Below, in pieces: positions 42,168 through 49,914 of a stretch of DNA of 64,000 nucleotides. Positions within the stretch are counted from its first letter, which is position 1, and each line of letters starts with the position of its first letter. The translations under genes and the position numbers were made by a program. The stretch is taken from contig DWZP01000026.1 of assembly GCA_019117495.1 (NCBI GenBank), positions 8,913 to 72,912 on the forward strand. The letters run 5' to 3'. The DNA comes from Fusicatenibacter_A intestinipullorum (GTDB lineage Bacteria; Bacillota; Negativicutes; Acidaminococcales; Acidaminococcaceae). Under the pieces are notes generated by a model, which ran no database searches, had not been told where the DNA came from, and worked only from the letters and a program-made list of their open reading frames with translations.

Positions 42168-43166
42168 TTAATATTTATCAAACAGTGAGCTTTGCCCGCA
42201 TTGCAGGCTGCGTGCGGAGTAATCCGCAAGGGGAATAAAGGCAAGGCGCTTATTTTCGGGGAACAGGTAAAAACCTGTGTACTGGTAGCCGCTGTGCTGC
42301 GTAAGCGTAAGGCGCAGCAGGCAGGGCACATTGCCGCTGGTGCATTTAAACTGCATATAGCGGGTGGTAAGCCTCTGAAAGGTTTTGTATTCGCCTGCTT
42401 CCGTAAGCACAATGTTTTGCAGCTGGGGCGGCAGGTTTAAAGCTTCGGTATTTACCTGCCGGTAGCTGTACTGCGGCGGCGCTTCAAATTCGGTAATTTC
42501 AATAATTTCTTCGCCTTTTTCCTTCAGGTGGCGTGTTACCGGTACGGGCGGCGCCATCAGCTGTTTGCCTGCCAGCGCGTCTTTAAACACTGCGGCTTTG
42601 CCGTCCGGCAGGGAGGCGTTAAACATCATTGCCGTTGCGTCATCCGCACCGCGGGTAATCATCTGGCCTTCTGCGGGCAGCCCTGCCAGCAAATCCGCGC
42701 CGAAGGCCGTGGGTATTGCCAGGCTGTAAGACGGGGTTGTTTTATTAACATAGTAGGTAAAATCTGCCGGTTTGGTTAAATACCAGTTTTCTTTGGCAGG
42801 TTCTATTTTTACCGTGCGGCGTACAACGCGCGGCTGTTTAACCTGCTGCTGTACGGTGTTTTTGCCCTGTCCGGCGTTTGGTTCAGCGGTTTTTACATTT
42901 GCCGGTGTTTTTACGGCAGCTTCCTGCTCAGGTGCTGTGCCGTTTGGCGCAGTTGTATTACTGCTTTCGGGTTCCGGGCTGACTTTTGGCGTTAGGGCGT
43001 TCTGCTGCTCCGTGCCGGCTGGTTTTTCCGCTGGCGGGTTATTCAGTTTTGCCGTTGCTTCTGCCAGTAAATCCGGCGTAATTGTGTTTGGCGTCTGCGG
43101 CATTGCAGCTTGCGCAGCACCGGCTGCAAACATGCAGATTGCCAAAGCGGCAATAGTTTTTTTCAT
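42168..43166 (-). CDS. Secreted protein of unknown function, Pro/Thr-rich N-terminal region
   Basis: The 332-residue protein has a signal peptide (MKKTIAALAICMFAAGAAQA). A low-complexity stretch rich in Pro, Thr, Glu, Asn and Gln spans about 22-115, followed by a basic PRVVRRTVK hinge. A folded domain of about 210 residues ends in the C-terminus. I do not recognise the domain. Two Cys near the end of the folded part could form a disulfide. It is the last gene of the rrf2-HD-mnmA operon: its Shine-Dalgarno AAGGAG lies within the final codons of mnmA and the intergenic gap is three bases. It should be periplasmic. Confidence 0.75.
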   Translation of the reverse strand: MKKTIAALAICMFAAGAAQAAMPQTPNTITPDLLAEATAKLNNPPAEKPAGTEQQNALTPKVSPEPESSNTTAPNGTAPEQEAAVKTPANVKTAEPNAGQGKNTVQQQVKQPRVVRRTVKIEPAKENWYLTKPADFTYYVNKTTPSYSLAIPTAFGADLLAGLPAEGQMITRGADDATAMMFNASLPDGKAAVFKDALAGKQLMAPPVPVTRHLKEKGEEIIEITEFEAPPQYSYRQVNTEALNLPPQLQNIVLTEAGEYKTFQRLTTRYMQFKCTSGNVPCLLRLTLTQHSGYQYTGFYLFPENKRLAFIPLADYSARSLQCGQSSLFDKY

Positions 43167-43169
43167 GGC

Positions 43170-44252
43170 TTACTCCTTCAGCGCGCTTTGTATAATACCG
43201 CCGCCAACAATAAATTCGCCGTTATAAAATACAACGGCCTGCCCCGGCGTAACGGCGCGCATGGGTTCATCAAAAGTAACTTTTACATATTCGCCGCAGG
43301 GTTCAATGGCTGCCGGTACGTCCTGCTGGCGGTAGCGTGTTTTGGCTGTTACGCGCAGCGGGCCGGTAAGGGCGGCTTCGGTAATAAAATTACAGTTTTT
43401 GGCAAGCAGCCCGCGGCTGAACAGCGCTTCTGCCGGGCCTACCGTAACGTTGCCGGAAGCGGTGTCTTTTTCTATTACATATAATGGGTAATCGTAGGCA
43501 ATGCCAAGGCCTTTGCGCTGACCGATGGTGTAATTTACAAGCCCTTTGTGGCAGCCGAGAACCTGCCCGTTAAGATGCACAAAATTACCGGCGGTATCGG
43601 AAGCTTTGCCGATGCGTTCGATTAAACCGGCATAATCGCCGTCAGGCACAAAGCATATATCCTGGCTGTCCGGCTTTTGGGCGGTAACAAGGCCTGCTTC
43701 GGCGGCAAGCCTGCGTATTTCGTCTTTGCTTACGCCGCCAAGGGGCAGCAGCACGTGCGAAAGCTGCTCCTGCGAGAGCGAAAACAGCATGTAGCTCTGG
43801 TCCTTGCGGTGGTCTTCTCCGCGCGCCAAAAGCCAGCGGCTCTTCGCGTTATCGTAAACTATGCGGGCATAATGCCCTGTTGCCAGGTAGTCGCAGCCAA
43901 GCTCTTTGGCGTAATCCAACAGTGCGCCGAATTTTATGTATTTGTTGCAGTCCACGCAGGGGTTGGGAGTGCTGCCGCAGCGGTATTCGCTGGCAAAATG
44001 CTGTATAACGTGCCTGTTAAAGCAGGCTCTTAAATCAACAACCTTGTGCTCAATGCCAAGCTTCTGCGCTACGGCCTGTGCGTCTTTAATGTCGCGCTCA
44101 ATATTAAGCGGCGCATCCGGCAGGTCGATGTCGCAGCCGTTAAACATACGCGCCGTAACGCCAATAACTTCATAACCCTGCTGCAAAAGCAGCATTGCTG
44201 CGGCAGAGCTGTCTACGCCGCCGCTCATGGCGGCAAGTACTTTTTTCTTCAT
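43170..44252 (-). CDS. mnmA: tRNA-specific 2-thiouridylase
   Basis: The 360-residue protein has the PP-loop AMSGGVDSSAAAMLL, the catalytic Cys in TPNPCVDCNKYIKFG, the second active Cys in SQDICFVPDGDY and the C-terminal RYRQQDVPA/GQAVVFYNGE region. MnmA adds sulfur to U34 of Lys, Glu and Gln tRNAs, using sulfur from a cysteine desulfurase. In many Firmicutes the order is rrf2-iscS-mnmA; here no desulfurase is present and an HD gene takes its place. GAAGGAAT precedes ATG, almost touching the HD stop. Confidence 0.97.
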   Translation of the reverse strand: MKKKVLAAMSGGVDSSAAAMLLLQQGYEVIGVTARMFNGCDIDLPDAPLNIERDIKDAQAVAQKLGIEHKVVDLRACFNRHVIQHFASEYRCGSTPNPCVDCNKYIKFGALLDYAKELGCDYLATGHYARIVYDNAKSRWLLARGEDHRKDQSYMLFSLSQEQLSHVLLPLGGVSKDEIRRLAAEAGLVTAQKPDSQDICFVPDGDYAGLIERIGKASDTAGNFVHLNGQVLGCHKGLVNYTIGQRKGLGIAYDYPLYVIEKDTASGNVTVGPAEALFSRGLLAKNCNFITEAALTGPLRVTAKTRYRQQDVPAAIEPCGEYVKVTFDEPMRAVTPGQAVVFYNGEFIVGGGIIQSALKE

Positions 44253-44253
44253 A

Positions 44254-44847
44254 TTATTCCTTCGGCGGCAGTGCTGCGCAGATTTCGTTTATTTTAGCTT
44301 CGTCAACGCGCATGGCTTCAATGGTTTTTTCAAACAGCTCGTCAAGCGTCCAGCCAAGCATTTCGGCACCCTGCGCAATTACCTCGCGGTGGCAGCCTGC
44401 CGCAAATTTTTTATCTTTAAATTTCTTTTTAATGGATTTTACTTCCATGTCGCTTACGCTTTTGGAAGGGCGCATTAAAGCGGCTGCGCCGATAAGGCCG
44501 GTAAGCTCGTCGGCAGCAAACAGAACTTTTTCCATCTGGTGCTCCGGTTTAACGTCGCACACAAGGCCGTAGCCGTGGCTGGCGGTAGCGTGGATGAGTT
44601 TTTCGTCTATGCCGCGTTTGCGCATAATTTCCTGCGATTTAATGCAGTGCTGTTCCGGGTACATTTCAAAATCAAGGTCGTGCAGAAGCCCGGCCAGTGC
44701 CCAGAAATCTGCTTCATCGCCGTAGCCGAGCTCATTGGCGTACCAGCGCATAACACCTTCCACTGTCAGCGCGTGGCGCAGATGAAACGGGTCTTTGTTA
44801 TATTCTTTTACTAATTCCCAGGCTTCTTCACGTGTTAAATTTGCCAT
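44254..44847 (-). CDS. HD-domain hydrolase
   Basis: The 197-residue protein has an HD phosphohydrolase domain. The metal residues are the His in HLRHALTVEG, the HD pair in AGLLHDLDFE and His residues in HATASHGYG. A helical C-terminal part follows (SIKKKFKDKKFAAGCHREVI...). The family hydrolyses nucleotides or other phosphates; no substrate can be assigned. ATG 44847 is chosen because AGGAGGG lies just upstream; an earlier in-frame start lacks one. It sits between rrf2 and mnmA with gaps of 43 and one base, indicating an operon. Confidence 0.88.
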   Translation of the reverse strand: MANLTREEAWELVKEYNKDPFHLRHALTVEGVMRWYANELGYGDEADFWALAGLLHDLDFEMYPEQHCIKSQEIMRKRGIDEKLIHATASHGYGLVCDVKPEHQMEKVLFAADELTGLIGAAALMRPSKSVSDMEVKSIKKKFKDKKFAAGCHREVIAQGAEMLGWTLDELFEKTIEAMRVDEAKINEICAALPPKE

Positions 44848-44890
44848 AAAAAATCCCTCCTGATTATTATAAAGCATGGTTAAAGCAATT

Positions 44891-45322
44891 TTATTTACAG
44901 CAGCATTTTTCTTCCTGCCATTTCAGTAAATCCGCCAGCGTAATATTATCTACAACATTGTTGATGGCTTCGCCTATGCGCCGCCATACTTCTGTTGTAA
45001 CGCAGTCATCAAGGCGCGGGCAGAGAGCCGGATGCACGGATGCCGCGCAGGCTACCGGGGCAAGGTCGCCTTCAAGCACGCGCAGTATTTCCCCAACGGT
45101 GCATTCTGACGGCGCTTTGGTAAGTTTATAGCCTCCCTGCGCGCCGCGGGCGCTTTGTACAAGCCCGGCTTTGCTCAAACGGCCGATAATCTGCTCCAGA
45201 TATTTATCGGATATATCCTGCCGCAGGGAAATTTCTTTAACCGGCGTATATTCATGCTGGCTGTTGGCTGCTAAATCAAGCATCAAGCGCAGCGCGTAAC
45301 GTCCTTTGGTAGATATTTTCAT
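44891..45322 (-). CDS. Rrf2-family transcriptional regulator with IscR-like cysteines
   Basis: The 143-residue protein has the Rrf2 winged helix (MKISTKGRYALRLMLDLAAN...DISDKYLEQIIGRLSKAGLVQSARGAQGGYKL). Three Cys at 92, 101 and 107 are arranged as C-x8-C-x5-C, similar to but longer than the IscR 2Fe-2S ligand set, and three more Cys lie at the very end (140-142). It may sense Fe-S or cysteine status. It heads an operon with HD, mnmA and a secreted protein, consistent with control of tRNA thiolation. The dyad at 45352-45366 is a candidate autoregulatory site. Confidence 0.9.
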   Translation of the reverse strand: MKISTKGRYALRLMLDLAANSQHEYTPVKEISLRQDISDKYLEQIIGRLSKAGLVQSARGAQGGYKLTKAPSECTVGEILRVLEGDLAPVACAASVHPALCPRLDDCVTTEVWRRIGEAINNVVDNITLADLLKWQEEKCCCK

Positions 45323-45351
45323 GCTGAACTCCTTTCATATAAAGTATTTTA

Positions 45352-45366
45352 CTACTAATCAAGTAG
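45352..45366 (-). promoter_or_regulatory. CTACT-N5-AGTAG dyad before rrf2
   Basis: A perfect 5-5-5 inverted repeat lies 30 bases upstream of the rrf2 start. Similar dyads are used by Rrf2-family regulators on their own promoters. Confidence 0.5.
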
Positions 45367-45504
45367 GGATTCAACAAAAATTTCAAGGGCGGCATTTTGC
45401 CTGAACAAAATTAAAATTTTTAACGGTTTTTTTATATTGTTATGTGTGTTAAAATAAAAGCATAAATTTTATTTTTAAAATTCTACTCCGGAGGAATTGT
45501 AATT

Positions 45505-45852
45505 ATGGAAAACAAAGAAAAGATGGATATTGAGAAGGAATTTCAACACTATCTTGAAATTTTCAAGCATGATAAAGAACTTGGCAAAGCCCTGAGCGTT
45601 GTGTCTTTTCCGGCATTGTTCAACGATAAGTTTTTGCAGGAAAACAGCAAGTTTACTTCCATGAACGATTTAATAATCCGCAGCGGTTTCGGTATTATGA
45701 ACCTGCTGGAAGTGGAAAACGTAAACCAGGAAAAATGGAACGCTTATATTGCCAAAAACAGCAACTGCACCACCTGGTTTGAATTTGGCAAGCTTGCCAT
45801 GATTGAATGGATGAAAGCCAAACTGGAGGAAGTTAAGAACGCTGCAAATTAA
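45505..45852 (+). CDS. Hypothetical protein, 115 residues
   Basis: A small, soluble, mixed-charge protein with no signal peptide, membrane segment or known motif. It starts MENKEKMDIEKEFQHYLEIF and ends in a helical KAKLEEVKNAAN tail. CGGAGGAATTG precedes ATG, and codon use matches the neighbours, so it is a real gene. It lies 32 bases upstream of the AEC carrier gene, with AAGGAAGTGAGG before that start, so the two are probably co-transcribed. I do not recognise the family. Confidence 0.7.
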   Translation: MENKEKMDIEKEFQHYLEIFKHDKELGKALSVVSFPALFNDKFLQENSKFTSMNDLIIRSGFGIMNLLEVENVNQEKWNAYIAKNSNCTTWFEFGKLAMIEWMKAKLEEVKNAAN

Positions 45853-45883
45853 AAATAATGCTTTAAAAAGGAAGTGAGGCCGC

Positions 45884-46825
45884 GTGGATATTGTACTGCA
45901 TGCGTTTGAAGGCGTTTTTACCGTCAGCCTGATGGTATTGGCCGGGTATTACCTTGGCAGCCACCACTGGTTTTCGGAAGAAAGCCTGAACCTGATTTCC
46001 AAACTGATAACAAAAATCTGCCTGCCGCTGTATATGATTGTGAATTTAACGGAAACGCTTACGCACGATACGGTTATACAAATGAGCAGCGGCCTTCCGG
46101 TAGCGGTTTCGTCGATGATAATCTGTTTTATCATCGGGCAGCTTGCCGTGCGTTTTGCCAAAATACCCAAAGGGCGGCGCGGTGTTCTGGCGGCGGTGTT
46201 TTTTGTAACCAATACCATTTTAATAGGTCTGCCGCTTTCCACCGAACTGTTTGGTACAAAGTGCATACCGTTTGTACTGGTTTATTATATGGCAAATACA
46301 GTAGTGTTCTGGGTTGTGGCGGCCCATATTATTGCTGTTGACGGAACGGAAAACGTACCGCCGCTCTTTAGCGTGCAGACGCTGAAGCACATTGTTAACC
46401 CGCCGCTGGCAGGCTTTGCCATTGGCTTTACTTTGGTAATGCTTGAACTGCACCTGCCGCATCCGCTGCTTGTTTCGTTTAAATACATGGGCAATATGAC
46501 AACGCCGCTGGCCATGCTTTTTATAGGCGCCGTTGTAAGCAATGCGGACTGGAGCAAAATCCATTTTGACCGGCAGATTTTACTTGCCCTGTTCGGGCGT
46601 TTTGTAGTTTGCCCGCTGGGAATTATTTTAATGGCGCCGGTAATTGGCATACCGCCGCTTATGACACAGGTGTTTACCATTCAGGCTGCCATGCCTGCAC
46701 CTTCCGTGCTGCCTGTGCTTGCCAAAAACTATGGGGCTGATTACGAATATGCCGCTACCCTTACGGTAGTTACAACGGTTTTGGCAGTTGTTGTAATGCC
46801 GTTTTATATGTGGGTTGTTTCTTAA
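45884..46825 (+). CDS. AEC (auxin efflux carrier) family transporter
   Basis: The 313-residue protein has ten hydrophobic segments with the AEC pattern: an N-terminal LNLISKLITKICLPLYMIVNL half and a C-terminal MTTPLAMLFIGAVVSN / MPAPSVLPVLAKNYG half. Bacterial members export or import small carboxylates such as malate or malonate. Translation starts at GTG 45884 behind AAGGAAGTGAGG. No substrate can be assigned. It is followed by the SOS-type promoter of the LysM gene. Confidence 0.88.
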   Translation: MDIVLHAFEGVFTVSLMVLAGYYLGSHHWFSEESLNLISKLITKICLPLYMIVNLTETLTHDTVIQMSSGLPVAVSSMIICFIIGQLAVRFAKIPKGRRGVLAAVFFVTNTILIGLPLSTELFGTKCIPFVLVYYMANTVVFWVVAAHIIAVDGTENVPPLFSVQTLKHIVNPPLAGFAIGFTLVMLELHLPHPLLVSFKYMGNMTTPLAMLFIGAVVSNADWSKIHFDRQILLALFGRFVVCPLGIILMAPVIGIPPLMTQVFTIQAAMPAPSVLPVLAKNYGADYEYAATLTVVTTVLAVVVMPFYMWVVS

Positions 46826-46852
46826 TTTGTTTGCAGCACAAACCAAAAAATA

Positions 46853-46926
46853 CGAACAAATTTTCATAAAAATGCTTGACAAAATGCGCTGTTCGTTTTA
46901 TTATAACTATAACGAACAAACGTTTT
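46853..46926 (+). promoter_or_regulatory. Promoter with LexA-type SOS boxes
   Basis: TTGACA (46876-46881) and TATTAT (46899-46904) are 17 bases apart. CGAAC-AAAC-GTTTT at 46913-46926 matches the Bacillus LexA box (CGAAC-N4-GTTYC) in 13 of 14 positions. A weaker copy, CGAAC-AAAT-TTTCA, lies at 46853-46866, and a GTTCG half-site sits in the spacer. Confidence 0.7.
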
Positions 46927-46945
46927 GAAAGGCAGTTGATTGTTT

Positions 46946-47257
46946 ATGAAAAAGCTGACGGCAATAGTAATGGCAGTCTTTTTATTATACAGTGGTTACG
47001 TGTTCGGCACGGTATCCGCAGCAGATGAAATTTACACCACGCGCACGGTAACCGTGTACAGCGGCGATACAATGTGGGATATTGCTTCCCGCTGGGCGGA
47101 AGATGACGAAGATGTGCGCGCCGTTATTTACCGCATCTGTGAGGCAAACGGTTTGCAGAATACCGATTTGCAGCCGGGGCAGAAAATTATGGTGCCGGTG
47201 CGTGTGCATGCCGGTGAGGGCGTAATGCTGGCGGAAGCAACGAACGGAAATTTATAA
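46946..47257 (+). CDS. yneA: YneA-like LysM protein, probable SOS cell-division inhibitor
   Basis: The 103-residue protein has a single N-terminal membrane/signal segment (about 4-22), a short linker and one LysM domain (TRTVTVYSGDTMWDIASRW...GLQNTDLQPGQKIMVPV). Size and layout are those of Bacillus YneA, a membrane-bound LysM protein that blocks division after DNA damage. The upstream LexA-type boxes support the same role. Unlike Bacillus, lexA is not adjacent. ATG 46946 follows a GAAAGG site. LysM alone is not specific, so the symbol rests on architecture plus promoter. Confidence 0.75.
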   Translation: MKKLTAIVMAVFLLYSGYVFGTVSAADEIYTTRTVTVYSGDTMWDIASRWAEDDEDVRAVIYRICEANGLQNTDLQPGQKIMVPVRVHAGEGVMLAEATNGNL

Positions 47258-47273
47258 AATACGAACAAAATAA

Positions 47274-47318
47274 AAGCAGGCCTGATGATTTTAAAATCAT
47301 CAGGCCTGCTTATTTTTT
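47274..47318. terminator. Terminator formed by a 38-bp perfect palindrome
   Basis: Bases 47274-47292 and 47293-47311 are exact reverse complements, beginning AAGCAGGCCTG. TATTTTTTA follows on the plus side and A-runs precede. It serves the convergent yneA-like and dpaL genes. Confidence 0.85.
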
Positions 47319-47337
47319 ATGCCGTAAATAAAGCGTT

Positions 47338-48537
47338 TTATTTGTTTTCCGGCTTCCATTTGCCGCTGAGTACCTTAAGGTAGTTTACTTTGTCGGTAGC
47401 GCCTTCCGTACTTATTAAAAGCACGCGCGAGTTTTCGTCAAGCCCAAGTTCATTGCGCAGCTGTGCAAGCTCAGGGTCCTGCATCAGCGCTGCCAGAACT
47501 CCGGCGGTTACCGCACCCGATTCACCCGAAACAATGCGCGCATCGCTGCTTTGCGGCATACCCAAAAGCCGCATGCCGCTGGCTGCATAGTCATCGCTGC
47601 ATGCAATAAAGGCACTGGCAAAATTATTGATTATATCCCAGCTTATTGTGCAGGGTTCGCCGCAACAAAGCCCGGCCATCATGCTGTTCATTCTGCCGGT
47701 TATTTTATGCAGAGTGCCGTCGTTTACCGCTGCCGTTTTATACAGGCAGGCTGCTTTGTCCGGCTCGCAGATAACGGTAACAGGCAGGTTGTTCTGCCAA
47801 AGCGCTGCAAAATAGCCGAGAACCGCGCCTGCCATGCTGCCTACGCCGGCCTGCAAAAACAAGTGCGTCGGTGTTATGCCGTTTAGCTGGGAGGCAATTT
47901 CCTGCGCCATGGAGGTATAGCCCTGCATAATCCAGGTGGGTATTTCTTCGTAGCCGCTCCACGCGGTATCCTGTACCAGCACCCAGCCGTGCTTGCGGCT
48001 CATGGCATAGGCAAGGCGCACGGCGCCGTCGTAGTTAAATTTTGTAATTTCCGCTTCTGCGCCCAGCGCGCGGATGTTGTTAAGCCGTTCCTGGCTTGAG
48101 CCTTCGGGCAGGTAAACAACAGCTTTATGCCCCAGAAGTTTGGCGGCCCAAGCTACGCCGCGCCCGTGATTGCCGTCCGTTGCCGTTACAAAGGTTATGG
48201 TGCCGAGTTTGGCTCTTGCTTCTTCGCTGCACAAAACGTTAAAACTGTTTCCGTCAACGGGCATATTTAATTTGCCGCATAAATATCTGGCAATGGCGTA
48301 ACTGCCGCCCAGTGCTTTAAAGGCGTTCAGCCCAAAGCGTGCAGATTCGTCCTTAACAAAAATCTGCCCAACGCCGAGCTGTTTTGCCAGATTAGGCAGG
48401 CTTACAAGCGGTGTTTGCGCATAACCTGTAATGCCGGTGTGAAATTCAAGTACGGCATGCATAGCTTCTGGCTGCACGAATTTGAGGCTGCCGGTATTTT
48501 TATTTCCTTTATGAAGTACATATTGCAGATTGGCCAT
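47338..48537 (-). CDS. dpaL: Diaminopropionate ammonia-lyase
   Basis: The 399-residue PLP enzyme of the tryptophan-synthase-beta fold has the cofactor Lys in RFGLNAFKALGGSYA. The substrate/phosphate loop is in TATDGNHGRGVAWAAKLLG and the glycine loop in QAGVGSMAGAVLG. It converts 2,3-diaminopropionate to pyruvate and ammonia and is known from E. coli as YgeX. It would let the cell use this amino acid as energy or nitrogen source. AGGAG precedes ATG. It is followed by the palindrome terminator, and no transporter is adjacent. Confidence 0.93.
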   Translation of the reverse strand: MANLQYVLHKGNKNTGSLKFVQPEAMHAVLEFHTGITGYAQTPLVSLPNLAKQLGVGQIFVKDESARFGLNAFKALGGSYAIARYLCGKLNMPVDGNSFNVLCSEEARAKLGTITFVTATDGNHGRGVAWAAKLLGHKAVVYLPEGSSQERLNNIRALGAEAEITKFNYDGAVRLAYAMSRKHGWVLVQDTAWSGYEEIPTWIMQGYTSMAQEIASQLNGITPTHLFLQAGVGSMAGAVLGYFAALWQNNLPVTVICEPDKAACLYKTAAVNDGTLHKITGRMNSMMAGLCCGEPCTISWDIINNFASAFIACSDDYAASGMRLLGMPQSSDARIVSGESGAVTAGVLAALMQDPELAQLRNELGLDENSRVLLISTEGATDKVNYLKVLSGKWKPENK

Positions 48538-48560
48538 AAAACTGTTCTCCTGTACTAAAA

Positions 48561-48583
48561 CGGCACAGCCTAAAGCTGTGCCG
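48561..48583 (-). terminator. Terminator of purB-purA
   Basis: CGGCACAGC and GCTGTGCCG form a nine-pair stem with a five-base loop. On the minus strand GTTTTAG follows. Confidence 0.8.
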
Positions 48584-48610
48584 CAGTTAATTATTCAGTT
48601 TATGAACTTT

Positions 48611-49894
48611 TTAAAACAGTTCTTTTAAAATCATGGTCTGTTCGCGGTCGGGGCCTACGGAAACAATGCCTACTTCAACGCCCGCTACTTCGCTCATGCG
48701 TTTTAAGTATTTTTTGCAGTTTTCAGGCAGGTCTTCGTATTTGCGTACGCCGCTGATATCGGTCATCCAGCCTTCAAATTCTTCGTAAACAGGTTCAACC
48801 TGTGCCAAAACTTTCAGGCTTGCCGGGATTTGTTTGATTTCTTCGCCGTTATATTTGTAGCCTACGCACATTTTAATTACCGGCATTTCGTCAAGAATGT
48901 CAAGACGGGTTACTGCCAGGCAGTCAAGGCTGTTTACGCGTGCGCTGTATTTCAGCATAAAGGCGTCAAGCCAGCCGCAGCGGCGCGGGCGTCCGGTAAC
49001 GGTGCCGTATTCGTGGCCGCGTTCACGCAGGGCGTTGCCGTCAGCGTCAAACAGTTCGCATACAAACGGGCCTTCGCCAACACGGGTGGTGTAAGCTTTT
49101 ACTACGCCAACCACATGGTTGATGCACAGCGGGCCTACGCCGCTGCCGGTTGCCGCATTGGCAGCAGTCGGGTTGGAGCTTGTTACATACGGATAGGTGC
49201 CGTGGTCAATATCAAGGAAGGTAGCCTGTGCGCCTTCGAACAATACGTTTTTGCCTGCCTCAAAAACTTCGCCAAGCACAACGCCGGTATCGCAAACATG
49301 CGGGCGGAGTTCTTCGGCATAAGCCAGGTATTCTTTCAGCACGCTGTCATAGTTAAACGGTTCGCCGCCGTAAATTTTGGTAATAATTTCATTTTTGGCA
49401 GCCAGGTTTACACGCAGCTTGTCAGCAAAAGTATCGGGTTCCATCAAATCGCAGATGCGGATGCCGGTACGGGCTACTTTATCCATGTAGCAGGGGCCGA
49501 TGCCGCCTTTGGTAGTGCCGATTTTGTGTTCGCCGAGTGCAGCTTCCTGCAGTTCGTCCAATTTTGCATGGTAAGGCATAACAACGTGGGCGCGGTCGGA
49601 AATCAAAAGATTGCTGCAGTCAATGCCCTGGGCTTTCATGCCTGCAATTTCCTGAAGTACAACTGCGGGGTTAATAACTACGCCGTTGCCGAGGATATTG
49701 ATTTTATCTTTGTACAGTACGCCGGAGGGCAAAAGACGCAGTTTATAGGCAACATCGTCTACAACAACGGTGTGCCCTGCGTTGGAGCCGCCGGAATAAC
49801 GTACAACAGCGTTGGCTTTCTGAGCCAGGTAATCAACAATCTTGCCTTTGCCTTCATCGCCCCACTGGGCGCCGATAACTACAACAGATGACAT
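48611..49894 (-). CDS. purA: Adenylosuccinate synthetase
   Basis: The 427-residue enzyme carries out the first step from IMP to AMP (IMP + Asp + GTP). The N-terminal GAQWGDEGKGKIVDYLA P-loop is decisive, as are NAGHTVV, GTTKGGIGPCYMDK, TRVGEGPFVCE and GRPRRCGW. AAGGAGAGA precedes ATG. It lies 20 bases after purB on the same strand, so the two AMP-branch genes form an operon terminated at 48561-48583. Confidence 0.98.
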   Translation of the reverse strand: MSSVVVIGAQWGDEGKGKIVDYLAQKANAVVRYSGGSNAGHTVVVDDVAYKLRLLPSGVLYKDKINILGNGVVINPAVVLQEIAGMKAQGIDCSNLLISDRAHVVMPYHAKLDELQEAALGEHKIGTTKGGIGPCYMDKVARTGIRICDLMEPDTFADKLRVNLAAKNEIITKIYGGEPFNYDSVLKEYLAYAEELRPHVCDTGVVLGEVFEAGKNVLFEGAQATFLDIDHGTYPYVTSSNPTAANAATGSGVGPLCINHVVGVVKAYTTRVGEGPFVCELFDADGNALRERGHEYGTVTGRPRRCGWLDAFMLKYSARVNSLDCLAVTRLDILDEMPVIKMCVGYKYNGEEIKQIPASLKVLAQVEPVYEEFEGWMTDISGVRKYEDLPENCKKYLKRMSEVAGVEVGIVSVGPDREQTMILKELF

Positions 49895-49914
49895 AACTAT
49901 CTCTCCTTATATAA

